Source: Verrucomicrobium sp. BvORR106
Lineage (GTDB): Bacteria > Verrucomicrobiota > Verrucomicrobiia > Verrucomicrobiales > Verrucomicrobiaceae
Length of the DNA stretch: 64,000 nucleotides
NCBI RefSeq assembly: GCF_000739655.1
Contig: NZ_BATR01000104.1
Span: forward strand, 1 to 64,000
Reading direction: 5' to 3'
A model generated the notes under the pieces. The model did no database searches. It saw nothing but the letters and a program-made list of their open reading frames with translations, and had not been told where the DNA came from. Position 1 is the first letter of the stretch. Each line of letters opens with the position of its first letter. A program made the position numbers and the translations under genes. This document shows positions 27,501 to 33,304 of this stretch, in pieces.

Positions 27501-27620
27501 AATATCATCAGAGGTCGGCTCGGTGGAAGGGTTGTGGCCCAAATATACGCCCCCAATACTATTAGGGAAACTCAGGTACCTGACCCTCTTGGAGTTGGGG
27601 AATATGCCAAAAGTCTATGA
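21525..27620 (+). CDS. RHS repeat protein with C-terminal metallopeptidase-like tip
   Basis: A 2031-residue polymorphic toxin. Residues 1-160 are low complexity: repeated 'PTPTFVPVTPTP' units, then a nearly pure serine stretch. No signal peptide is visible. From about 165 ('TYVDALTLSLRHD') a head region leads into many YD repeats (about 790-1650), e.g. 'YDDANRLI'. The core ends with 'FRYRDLETGMFITRDP', 'DGPNLYTYVSQNP' and D1785-P-K-G-L. The 242-residue tip has 'VWHELYHAAEP' with H1947-E1948-x2-H1951 and, about 33 residues later, 'HERRAVRFEN' (E1985 or E1992). This pattern recalls M91/NleD-like zinc peptidase effectors. The tip is much more AT-rich than the core, as expected for a swapped module. 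The RHS shell would encapsulate the tip. I used the ATG at 21525, not the TTG at 21507. A secreted helical protein follows after 19 bases. Confidence 0.92.
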   Translation: MKKASSPSNVPSSSNNIEPTPTPTFVPVTPTPTFAPVTPTPTFVPVTPTPTFAPVTPTFVPVTPTPTPTFAPVTPTFVPVTPTPTPTPTPTPSSSSSSGSSGSSSGSGSSSGSDSSSSSSSSSSSSSSSSSSSSSSSSSSSSSSSTSSSSSSNSSSSSSSEGPCDNPSSFQDFSEASGPQYRKVALNGLPLSDSKPQAADESDEDSEETYVDALTLSLRHDTSDIYVPLPGGELALAVKRSVSEEQWSTHPGLKPSQQVDKPFGPCWTSGLAAHVKFTWKDADAPSGHQCEVERPDPDYTFVVDENGASHRFVLIWNKSGGGAAPYFMPIASNRSEKDSFLMRLEVVNPGDPRSQWRFLFTRKFGTKLEFETAGLLQSYQLNPGASPPKMQYYSYCRLKKATDRMGNEIDFSFSGTGTLIPQTIACGIRSITVERTGQIITAVTDPRGHRTTYRYGTVTFGGNTFQRLIEVGRPEGIRIRYGYAGATELDNTPQTPPSPGQPSPPPQYFYHYNVSAITDPLGRSHRFLYAFDHSKETYSTASGTPTWYLQPGLPRVVQRVTLPDNNFSIFSQSAAPLRIQFSPDPSEPDGFRSYLTGDRVNTVTDALGKGRVYTFSQPVFIDAKEFEDLFFDTGSPRKRFFLILWTRLDLKHPTHVTESFRFNPEANMALSRIEDYSGNITTFDYDNWWSVDYVFPWLPARLKNSPIFVRHYSDPTGQMNALGRYKIFRYLSEDPTLPSARVMTLFVDEESRRTEYEVDSTRGLRLSEKVRTAGRLLVRQTDYTYGNGTFPSFLTKTTVQNGVSAGNDLVTTYTADAYGYKATENVGGLMPRSFDHDANGNQTRMTDGRGLETEFVYDDANRLIQTDFEDGSSRYMGYDTAGNKIQEEDENGHMTWHTYDRLNRLLSTTRDMDDGPPLVTSNTYNALGSRLTTTDPRNNVTTFEYDDIQRLISTTDPLNHTTSRFYGANSGSSVFDVSGFKPVRIRDPRGYDTHFTYDALYRTTEQAAEYGSGTATTETDYDDVGNPVSVTDPLGHTTATEFDALNRPVRVTFADTTFTEKTYTPAGLERTLTDEMGRVTEHHYDDAGRRIRIVFPNPGGGAPEVLMDYDDAGNLVSQTDPNLHVTTFTYDDRNRKVEEELAAISRLVVTGYDFVGNVTSMTDANSNATTTDYDAANRPVLMTAADGATTETSYDANGNALAVTDPLGNVTVNTYDDLNRLLSTTTTPSVGDDIVVSYAYDQVGNRTRQTDGRDCIVRFTYDGLNRLLTTVHDADTALEATETNAYDDLNKVSYEDAEGRVIEFAYDVRNRITGETVPSRPQDNRTRTYDDVGNLLSVSHAGDTWRDTAQTYDALNRVVSETSSGLTHTHTYDKANNRLTTTYDKSGRVLTRTYDAGNRLLTQEDVLSGEPTRLTSFAYDPQGNLLVKTLTDSSTENRTYDVRNRVIEMHVKEPDGTTTRLLQTYEYDLAGNLTALEESSTVGSLPTRVLTCAYDGTHRLIVEADQRGLAPAIVTNYTYDKADNRVSREVFGGPDAGTTTYAIGNGGNGTGANQIASFTRPDTSVVAFTYDLTGARTSRTNDTRTDTYSYDVWTRLLTLDLQTPATPGDRGLYEYSYDARTRRVSREELSAPTVLTFQGGVSIQEYAASPGTSVGSLPNPTVEFVRGPDQGGGVGGILYSVRSGAASLAHSSARGDVVAKVDESTSTMTWQAQYEAFGRRPEEAGANPDRQRANSKDEDPTGLLNEGFRYRDLETGMFITRDPARFVDGPNLYTYVSQNPWTSFDPKGLEIRKFNEIKRKDDSGWDKKPKRDALTKSKEQYEKDLKAWNSAVANHEFNQNNVREIKAWENYNKAIQLLESTPEGKVLLAEMNRTDTGNIYEVAISESHKGINIGAGVGLPGKTQGLDYEGSSYVTGVVLDPMTMGGSTTSLNGGVNVDSPAYGLVWHELYHAAEPSRLNPDPYRFGTVSPKDAPLADAVRKNFHERRAVRFENIIRGRLGGRVVAQIYAPNTIRETQVPDPLGVGEYAKSL
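21581..21800 (+). repeat. Tandem Pro-Thr repeat-coding tract in the RHS gene
   Basis: About nine units of roughly 24 bases encode (PTPTF[VA]PVT)-type repeats. The codons vary between units (TTTGTG, TTTGCG, TTTGTA), so the DNA is not a perfect tandem repeat. It is an internal linker, not an independent gene. Confidence 0.85.
21800..22008 (+). repeat. Serine-codon-rich tract in the RHS gene
   Basis: About seventy codons, nearly all serine (AGC, AGT, TCT, TCC, TCG mixed), with a few glycine and threonine. It follows the Pro-Thr tract and precedes the structured RHS region. The mixed codons argue against recent slippage. Confidence 0.85.
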
Positions 27621-27639
27621 ACGTCTAACTTCTATATGC

Positions 27640-28473
27640 ATGAAACTTGCTGCGCTATTGTTAGCTACTATCTGTTTGGAGGGTGAACTTTGGAGCCAGG
27701 AGGAGGTTCCAAAGGTTAAGATGGACTCGGACCAGTACGTAAAGGATATTCAACGACTCTCCGCGAGTTCTCTGCCAAGCGAACGGGGGCGAGCAGCAGA
27801 GGAGATTGGAGCCCGCCCCGAGGAACCTTTGCAACTGGAGATTCTCTGGAAACTCATGGCAGACAAAGATCCGGGCGTGCAAGGTCAGGCTGCACTTGCG
27901 GTGGCTTCTAATGCACCAAACTCTTCGCTTTCCTCTGATGCAGCTCAAAAGCTAGCGAAGCACTTTAGGCAGCAATTGGAGACCGGCCGAACTATTGTCG
28001 GGCATCCCGAACCAGACCTAGCTAAGATCAGACTCCTCGTGTGCAATGCGCGTGCATTCCGGTCGCTATCTCTTTGGCATCCTGTAGTCTCTATTCGGGA
28101 GTATCGCCTGATTCAGGGGGCAATATTTCTGCCGCTGTTGAGAACGCTTTCGAAAGTTCGGACTGATAGTTACAACGATCCTTACCTTGCGGTGCTGTCT
28201 CTTATCGATGATCCGGATGTTGCCTTGCGAGCGCTCGATGTTACATGGCGTGAGGATGTTGAACGGATTTCTCCAGCGCTAGTGCTCGCTAATATGAGAC
28301 ATTATCGAACTGACTATCTTTTCGGGGACGGTCGGCCGATGAGATGGTGTCTCAGGAATTTGTTGCTGTCCAAGAAGGAGGAGTTACGAGTTAGAGTTGT
28401 TGGTGGTCTGGCTGATCCTAAGGAGAGAAAAGAATGTGAGTACTACCTTGATGAGTTGTTCGCTGGGGAGTGA
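27640..28473 (+). CDS. Secreted HEAT-like protein, candidate immunity to the RHS tip
   Basis: A 277-residue protein beginning 'MKLAALLLATICLEGELWSQ', a signal peptide with likely cleavage after Trp-Ser-Gln. The body is alpha-helical with HEAT-like segments, e.g. 'LQLEILWKLMADKDPGVQGQAALAVASNAP' and 'SLIDDPDVALRALDVTWREDVERI'. It starts 19 bases after the RHS stop, the usual position of an immunity gene, and shares the low GC of the tip. A secreted immunity protein would fit protection against a tip delivered to or acting in the periplasm. That is inferred; HEAT repeats alone do not show it. A second ATG at 27604, overlapping the RHS end, is possible but would place the leader internally. Confidence 0.75.
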   Translation: MKLAALLLATICLEGELWSQEEVPKVKMDSDQYVKDIQRLSASSLPSERGRAAEEIGARPEEPLQLEILWKLMADKDPGVQGQAALAVASNAPNSSLSSDAAQKLAKHFRQQLETGRTIVGHPEPDLAKIRLLVCNARAFRSLSLWHPVVSIREYRLIQGAIFLPLLRTLSKVRTDSYNDPYLAVLSLIDDPDVALRALDVTWREDVERISPALVLANMRHYRTDYLFGDGRPMRWCLRNLLLSKKEELRVRVVGGLADPKERKECEYYLDELFAGE

Positions 28474-28559
28474 CCTCGCTGAGACTCCAAACGCAATGCA
28501 AATGGACAGACTAGAATGGCGCTGACAAACGTGACAACCCATAGCAGCGATGCGACTCA

Positions 28560-28615
28560 AGCGTGGTGGGCTTTCCCTATGGCCTCAGGGGGGCGCACGA
28601 GCCGCACTGATGACA
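28560..28615 (+). pseudogene. Decayed RHS-core fragment (relic 2)
   Basis: About 56 bases align with RHS DNA near 26214-26275 (the 'SVVAFTYDLTGARTSRTND' region). Shared blocks are AGCGTGGT, CCTATG, CTCA and AGCCGCAC, with a two-base gap. It lies right after the candidate immunity gene, where an earlier RHS module would have ended. Too short to be certain. Confidence 0.5.
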
Positions 28616-28619
28616 CACT

Positions 28620-29189
28620 ATGAGCGAGAACTGCGACAGTCTGGGGACTTCTTGCATCCCATCGTCAGGATTGGTAATCTGGATCTTCGGCAGGCCATCG
28701 TCTGGAAAGACCACTTTGGCGCTGAACCTTAGTGCGCGATTGACCAGAAATGGGAGTCAATTAGTCATTTTGGATGGAGACGAAGTTCGCAAAGGTCTAT
28801 GCAAGGACCTTGGGTTTTCTGTTGCAGATCGTACTGAGAATATTCGACGGGTCGCGGAAGTCGCCAACCTCGTGGCTCGATTCGGGAAAGTTGTAGTTGT
28901 GGCGTGCATCACACCACTTGTGTGCCAGCGTAGTCTTGTAGCTTTACTTCTAGGAGACGCAAGAGTTCACTTTGTGTACCTCCCTGCTAGCGCAGAAACC
29001 TGTGTGCAACGTGATGCAAAGGGGCTTTATGCCTGCGCACTTAGGGGTGAAATCAATGACATGACTGGGATCTCCTCGAAATTTGAGCCTATAGATCCGG
29101 TGCTGGAAAGCGAGTTTATTGTGGCTCCCAATGAAGGCCCTTTGGAAATTGCAGAGTTTGTTATCCAGCGGATAGGTTTGACGTTGTAG
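28620..29189 (+). CDS. cysC: Adenylylsulfate kinase
   Basis: A 189-residue APS kinase that phosphorylates adenylylsulfate to PAPS, the sulfate donor. The P-loop is G24-R-P-S-S-G-K30-T ('GLVIWIFGRPSSGKTTLA'). 'LDGDEVRKGLCKDLGFSVADRTENIRRV', 'DAKGLYACA' and the C-terminal 'MTGISSKFEP' are the standard family landmarks. The usual phosphorylatable-type loop 'GLSGSGKS' is changed to GRPSSGKT, yet all Walker residues are kept. No ATP sulfurylase or PAPS reductase is visible nearby. Instead the adjacent gene and a second one 3 kb away encode sulfotransferases, so its product is probably used for glycan sulfation and not assimilation. Confidence 0.92.
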   Translation: MSENCDSLGTSCIPSSGLVIWIFGRPSSGKTTLALNLSARLTRNGSQLVILDGDEVRKGLCKDLGFSVADRTENIRRVAEVANLVARFGKVVVVACITPLVCQRSLVALLLGDARVHFVYLPASAETCVQRDAKGLYACALRGEINDMTGISSKFEPIDPVLESEFIVAPNEGPLEIAEFVIQRIGLTL

Positions 29190-29202
29190 CCGCTATCTCG
29201 AA

Positions 29203-29841
29203 TCAGTCTTGCCTTTCAAACTGATAACCAAACAGTCTGATGTCGTCACTGTACTTTTGCCCTATTTGCTGGACAAGCTCTTCGTCATAGTGCGTGGAGT
29301 AGTGACCTAGATCTTCTTGTTTGAAGATATGTGGCAATTCTGGAGTTTTGATCCCCAAACGGTTGCAAATTAGAGAAAAATCTGCCTCAAGATGTTCAAA
29401 TCTTCCAATGAAGTCGACGGTAAGTTTTCCCTCTTTGTCCGTCAAGTAATCTGATTGCTGTGCCCCTAAGTCCTGACCCCATAACCATTGCTTCGTGTAG
29501 CAGAGGATCTTGAGGTTGTCGGAAATGCATTCCCCATTGAATACTTGCTTTCCAGTCCTGGCTTGCAAGTAGCGAACTTGGGAGACCGCCCGGCTCCATG
29601 GATTTCTCACAAAAGCGAACTTAAAATATGCAGTTAAGTCGTAGTTGCTTTTTTGAAACCACCTGATCTTGTTGTGCTGCATGCCTGTCGGAGGAAGACA
29701 GTGGCGTCGAGCCATCTCCTTGGAAAGTGTGCTCCAATCTGGCACGCCCAAGCATGACTTCATGAGCGCGTTTTCGATGCTTGTTCCTGCACATTTTGGA
29801 ATGTGGATGAAAATAAATGGCTTCGGAAGGAATGCGATCAT
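29203..29841 (-). CDS. Sulfotransferase (copy 1)
   Basis: A protein of about 212 residues with the two PAPS-binding motifs of the sulfotransferase family (PF03567-like). The 5'-phosphosulfate loop is 'FIFIHIPKCAGTSIENAL' and the 3'-phosphate motif is 'FKFAFVRNPWSRAVSQVRYLQ'. 'GRFEHLEADFSLICNRLGI' and 'HYDEELVQQIGQKYSDDIRLFGY' follow, as in the second copy at 32010-32642. It would transfer sulfate from PAPS to a carbohydrate. It converges with the APS kinase gene (13 bases apart), a strong functional pairing. The start is uncertain: 29841 (used), 29862 or an upstream one at 29910 that would overlap the divergent gene. Confidence 0.85.
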   Translation of the reverse strand: MIAFLPKPFIFIHIPKCAGTSIENALMKSCLGVPDWSTLSKEMARRHCLPPTGMQHNKIRWFQKSNYDLTAYFKFAFVRNPWSRAVSQVRYLQARTGKQVFNGECISDNLKILCYTKQWLWGQDLGAQQSDYLTDKEGKLTVDFIGRFEHLEADFSLICNRLGIKTPELPHIFKQEDLGHYSTHYDEELVQQIGQKYSDDIRLFGYQFERQD

Positions 29842-29901
29842 TGGTGGTGATATCCTACGCATTGTAGCCGCTGGCAAAACAAAAACTAGAATGTGCGTAC
29901 C

Positions 29902-30717
29902 ATGATTCATTTTTTATCCGTCCACACTAGTAAACGATGGGTTGATATTCAGCGGCGATTCATTGAAGGCAATGTCGCAGCGCCTCATCGATTCTGGTTA
30001 TTCCTTGAAGATGAAACTGATGAAGTGCGTTCAACTTACGTTTCTTCGACTTGCTACGTTGCCAGAAGCGGGGTTGTGGATCCTCCAAACTCACGTTCAT
30101 CGGGACGTCACGTCGCGAGGCTAAACAAGCTTACCCGACATGTACTCGGTCAATCATTGGTTGTTGATGAGGATGTATTGGTATTTCTCGACTCAGATGC
30201 TTTCTTAATTCGCAACATCGAACCGCTGGTCGAGAAATTGAAACGGTATCCCGTCATCTCTGTGCAAAGGCTGGAGAATGGGGATCGTCATAGCCACCCC
30301 TGTTTCTTCATGACCACTGTCCGTACGTGGAAGTCCCTCAACGGAGGCTGCGGAACAAGTGGGCCAATGTGGCATGTAGGTCGCACTGATAGCGTTTTCA
30401 GACCAAAAAAAAGCGATACCGGTGGTGCAATTTACAATGAAATAAAGCGGCAAGGGTTGAAGTGGTTACCGCTCAATCGAACAAATGTTGTGGACTTTGC
30501 ACCCGTATTGTTCGGCATCTACGGGCATACTGTCTACCACCATGGATGTGGAAGCAGAAGTCCAGTCGTTGATGTTCACATAGTTGCTGTTCGTGGTAAG
30601 CCTCAAGCCCTACAGCATATGCGATGCTGTTTTGGGCGGATGAGCAATTTGGTTTACAATAATATCGAAAAGGAGCCGCACTTTTTTAGAGTTTTTGAGG
30701 GTCATAGTAGACGCTAG
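29902..30717 (+). CDS. Putative glycosyltransferase with DSD motif
   Basis: A 271-residue protein I do not recognise by name. It begins 'MIHFLSVHTSKRWVDIQRRFIEGN' and contains 'EDVLVFLDSDAFLIRNIEPLVEKL', a GT-A-like nucleotide-sugar and metal motif. Later it has 'CFFMTTVRTWKSL', 'SDTGGAIYNEIKRQGLKWLPLNR' and 'FGIYGHTVYHHG', similar to glycosyltransferases that act on cell-surface sugars. It probably acts in the cytoplasm alongside the sulfotransferase and GT25 genes around it. An upstream in-frame GTG at 29893 is an alternative start. It diverges from the sulfotransferase and converges with the GT25 gene. Confidence 0.65.
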   Translation: MIHFLSVHTSKRWVDIQRRFIEGNVAAPHRFWLFLEDETDEVRSTYVSSTCYVARSGVVDPPNSRSSGRHVARLNKLTRHVLGQSLVVDEDVLVFLDSDAFLIRNIEPLVEKLKRYPVISVQRLENGDRHSHPCFFMTTVRTWKSLNGGCGTSGPMWHVGRTDSVFRPKKSDTGGAIYNEIKRQGLKWLPLNRTNVVDFAPVLFGIYGHTVYHHGCGSRSPVVDVHIVAVRGKPQALQHMRCCFGRMSNLVYNNIEKEPHFFRVFEGHSRR

Positions 30718-30847
30718 GTTTGTCAATGTGACGAGCCCACGAGCTTGAGTTACCATGAAAATCCAGTGGCTTGAGAATTGTCCACAACACAAGGTTCTCG
30801 TTCCCGTGCCCAAATAGTACGCGCGTGAAAAGCAAGGCATAGTTCTT

Positions 30848-31930
30848 TCAATTCACAGTAAAAGCGAGAGAAGCATTTTGGAAAATTGCGCTATGATCTG
30901 TCACATCGTCTTGCTCATTTGAGAGTTTCAATGCGTGAGTGCGGAGATTGTGAAGTTGATTGTGAACCATCCTTTCCATAGATCTTGGGGCCCAAGGTAT
31001 CACCCCCGCCCGCCATATTTTCTTCAGCCGTTCAATCCCGATATAAGGGTGTTGAACCGCAGGGAGTTTTTCTATATCCAATGCCTCTCGTGCTGCTACA
31101 TTGAGCCAATTGGAGAGTCGATCGTCACTAATGGCGGCAACATCGAGACCGACATCTTCGAATGTATCGGGCTTCAGGTTGTACCCTCCATGTAGCCAAC
31201 GTTCATCACCATGAAGTGATGTGCCGACTGCGGGAGGCAACCAAATGAACGGAAGATGCTTCGACCAGGTTGTGGGGTGCCACCAGTGGCGGGAATTGTA
31301 TCTACCACTGATGTCGCTCCATTCTTCATCTTGGCCCGCGATCCAGTATGAAGGGCTGTAGACCGGCCAGTCCCCGCGCTCATGTGCAATTCCCAGCTGG
31401 TGATCAATGTGCCATCCACCTGGGTGCTGGATGTAGTCAGGTGCGTGCCAAATATGCTGGTGCATGCGTACCATGGCGCGGCTGTGTACAGCAAAGGCAT
31501 GTGTGCGATTCACACAATGACATTTCAGCACGTATGGTGAGGCTGCAACCGGGGTGGCGTCCTTGAGGTGTTGCCCGCCCAGGTAGATTTGGCCCCAGTC
31601 TTCTGGCACCTGCTTCATGAATCCCTTCAGAAGGGACCCGGCATCAGGTTGAAACACAACATCGTCTTCGAGGATGAGGACGTTCTCAATTCCGTCGGCA
31701 ATTGCTTCGGCTAGCACGCGTGCGTGAGAAAGGTGACATCCCCATGCTCCATTGCCGGCATTCCACCATGCCGGCGGGGGCATTTTGTCTCCGGAATACG
31801 ATCTTACCCAGGTGATATTCTTCTCAAAGCCTTGTTCGGCGAGATGGCGGGTCAGCCTCTCTCTGCGCTCTGGCTTATAAGGTAGATTGAGAATGCAGAT
31901 GCGTTCAAAGTAATCGCTCAGGGTGGCCAT
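30848..31930 (-). CDS. GT25 glycosyltransferase
   Basis: A 360-residue family 25 enzyme with 'ICILNLPYKPERRERLTRHLAEQGF' near the N-terminus. 'GAWGCHLSHARVLAEAIADGIENVLILEDDVVFQPD' carries the DxD-type nucleotide-sugar motif. 'WGQIYLGGQHLKD', 'HAFAVHSRAMVRM' and 'WHIDHQLG' complete the fold. It adds a sugar to a surface glycan in the cytoplasm. The C-terminal 120 residues ('LPPAVGTSLHGDERWLHGGY') are unlike the Rossmann-like domain of the other GT25 in this island. It is the last gene of a reverse-strand run starting at 34537, separated from the sulfotransferase by 79 bases. Confidence 0.88.
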   Translation of the reverse strand: MATLSDYFERICILNLPYKPERRERLTRHLAEQGFEKNITWVRSYSGDKMPPPAWWNAGNGAWGCHLSHARVLAEAIADGIENVLILEDDVVFQPDAGSLLKGFMKQVPEDWGQIYLGGQHLKDATPVAASPYVLKCHCVNRTHAFAVHSRAMVRMHQHIWHAPDYIQHPGGWHIDHQLGIAHERGDWPVYSPSYWIAGQDEEWSDISGRYNSRHWWHPTTWSKHLPFIWLPPAVGTSLHGDERWLHGGYNLKPDTFEDVGLDVAAISDDRLSNWLNVAAREALDIEKLPAVQHPYIGIERLKKIWRAGVIPWAPRSMERMVHNQLHNLRTHALKLSNEQDDVTDHSAIFQNASLAFTVN

Positions 31931-32009
31931 AACGGGAAAAATTAACGCTAAAAGTCATTACCATGGCAACAGAAAGTTGACCGCGGTCGGAGCTTTGTGA
32001 ACATGCGGA

Positions 32010-32642
32010 TTAGTCACTTGGCATTGGCGAAGTGAGCGTGACGGGGCTGTACCCAAAAAGAGCGAAATCTTTTTGGTAGAGACTTGCCACCAGTTGCAGC
32101 GATGCTGGGTCATAGCAGTCCTGCCATGGAGCATGTGATGACGCATTCCTCTTCGGCAAATGGGTGCCGTTGAGAGCGTATCTGCGGCAGAGTTGAGTCC
32201 AAGTCCTTGTCATTGCTTCGAATTGAAAGATTTTGTCCACCAAGATCTTCATTGTGGGGTCGCACACAAAACAATGCTGAGGCATCAAATGCACGATGTT
32301 CGTCAAGAGATCCTCTGACTCTGCAAGTTTGACGACAAACGATCGGAAATCTTTCGCTTCGTGGACAACCTGATTGTTTAGGGCAGGGTTGATGGGTCTC
32401 TCTCGCAGATAGTTGAATGCAGAGACGAGGCGATCAGCCGGATGACGAACGATTGCGAACTTGAAGTAGCCACGGAATTTCTCGGGGAATGCTCGCCGAT
32501 AGCCCAACGCAGTGGTGTGCCCTCCCACAATGCGGTCTTGCGATTCTTTGAGGGCGTTTTCAATTGAGGTGCCAGCACACTTTGGCACGTGCACAAAGAT
32601 GGCTCGCAAGTGGTCATAGATCTGAGGATTGGGATAGACCAT
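32010..32642 (-). CDS. Sulfotransferase (copy 2)
   Basis: A 210-residue sulfotransferase paralogous to copy 1, with 'IFVHVPKCAGTSIENALKESQ' as the PAPS phosphosulfate loop and 'FKFAIVRHPADRLVSAFNYL' as the 3'-phosphate motif. 'KIFQFEAMTRTWTQLCRRYAL' follows. It would sulfate a glycan using PAPS from the nearby APS kinase. I used the ATG at 32642; the longer frame would run into the preceding gene. It sits in the reverse-strand run between a GT32-like and a GT25 gene, so sulfation and glycosylation seem coupled. Confidence 0.85.
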   Translation of the reverse strand: MVYPNPQIYDHLRAIFVHVPKCAGTSIENALKESQDRIVGGHTTALGYRRAFPEKFRGYFKFAIVRHPADRLVSAFNYLRERPINPALNNQVVHEAKDFRSFVVKLAESEDLLTNIVHLMPQHCFVCDPTMKILVDKIFQFEAMTRTWTQLCRRYALNGTHLPKRNASSHAPWQDCYDPASLQLVASLYQKDFALFGYSPVTLTSPMPSD

Positions 32643-32664
32643 GTAAAGTGCCTGGGAGTGAAGT

Positions 32665-33300
32665 TCATTGGCGCTGCCAGGTGGCCGCGCGGATGTGATA
32701 GCCGTAGCGACGCTCGCCAACACCATCACCACACCGTTCGTTGTCAAATATGTCTGGATCGAGGATCCTGATGCAGCCTACGTCGGCCTGCCTGGATAGG
32801 AGCGAGTCGTAAAATGCACCCAGGGCAAGGGGGCCTGTGTGGCGCAAGACTGGCGTGTTGTCTGGCAGGGCCAGCATGAAGTCCACCGCTTCCAGCCAGA
32901 ACTCCTTGCCGGGGGTTGCGGCCATCCATGCATTGCCGAGAAATGACCACTTTTTGACTCGAGCTTGGGTGGATTGGTAGAAATACAAGTCAGACCCATC
33001 TTTAAACAAGCTGTCGATACAGTCGGTGAAGACGAAATCGAGGTCTGCATACACACCGCCAAAACGGTGCAGGATGAAGTAGCGGGCCACGTCAACTTTC
33101 TTGATGGGCTTGTTCAATGCCTTCCAGCGTTCATAGTACGCGGAATAGCAGTCGCGGATGAAGTTGTCGAGATCATCATCGGTCCAGAATTTGTATTGCC
33201 AGTGTCCCAGATGGGTTCGTACTGAGGCCTGGGATCGCTTGAAGATCCAGAAGGTAATCTCGTTGACCTTCCAAGTCTGATGTATCACTTGGGGAACCAT
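32665..33300 (-). CDS. GT32-like glycosyltransferase with DxD motif
   Basis: A 211-residue protein of the Gly_transf_sug/DXD type (PF04488). It starts 'MVPQVIHQTWKV', typical of the family. The sugar-binding region is 'KKVDVARYFILHRFGGVYADLDFVFT', where the DLD is the DxD motif. The C-terminal half has 'GNAWMAATPGKEFWLEAVDFML' and 'RHTGPLALGAFYDSLL'. Family members add mannose, glucose or GlcNAc using a nucleotide-sugar. The start at 33300 is four bases after the stop of the upstream gene, so translation is probably coupled within the run 34537 to 30848. Confidence 0.9.
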   Translation of the reverse strand: MVPQVIHQTWKVNEITFWIFKRSQASVRTHLGHWQYKFWTDDDLDNFIRDCYSAYYERWKALNKPIKKVDVARYFILHRFGGVYADLDFVFTDCIDSLFKDGSDLYFYQSTQARVKKWSFLGNAWMAATPGKEFWLEAVDFMLALPDNTPVLRHTGPLALGAFYDSLLSRQADVGCIRILDPDIFDNERCGDGVGERRYGYHIRAATWQRQ

Positions 33301-33304
33301 GATC

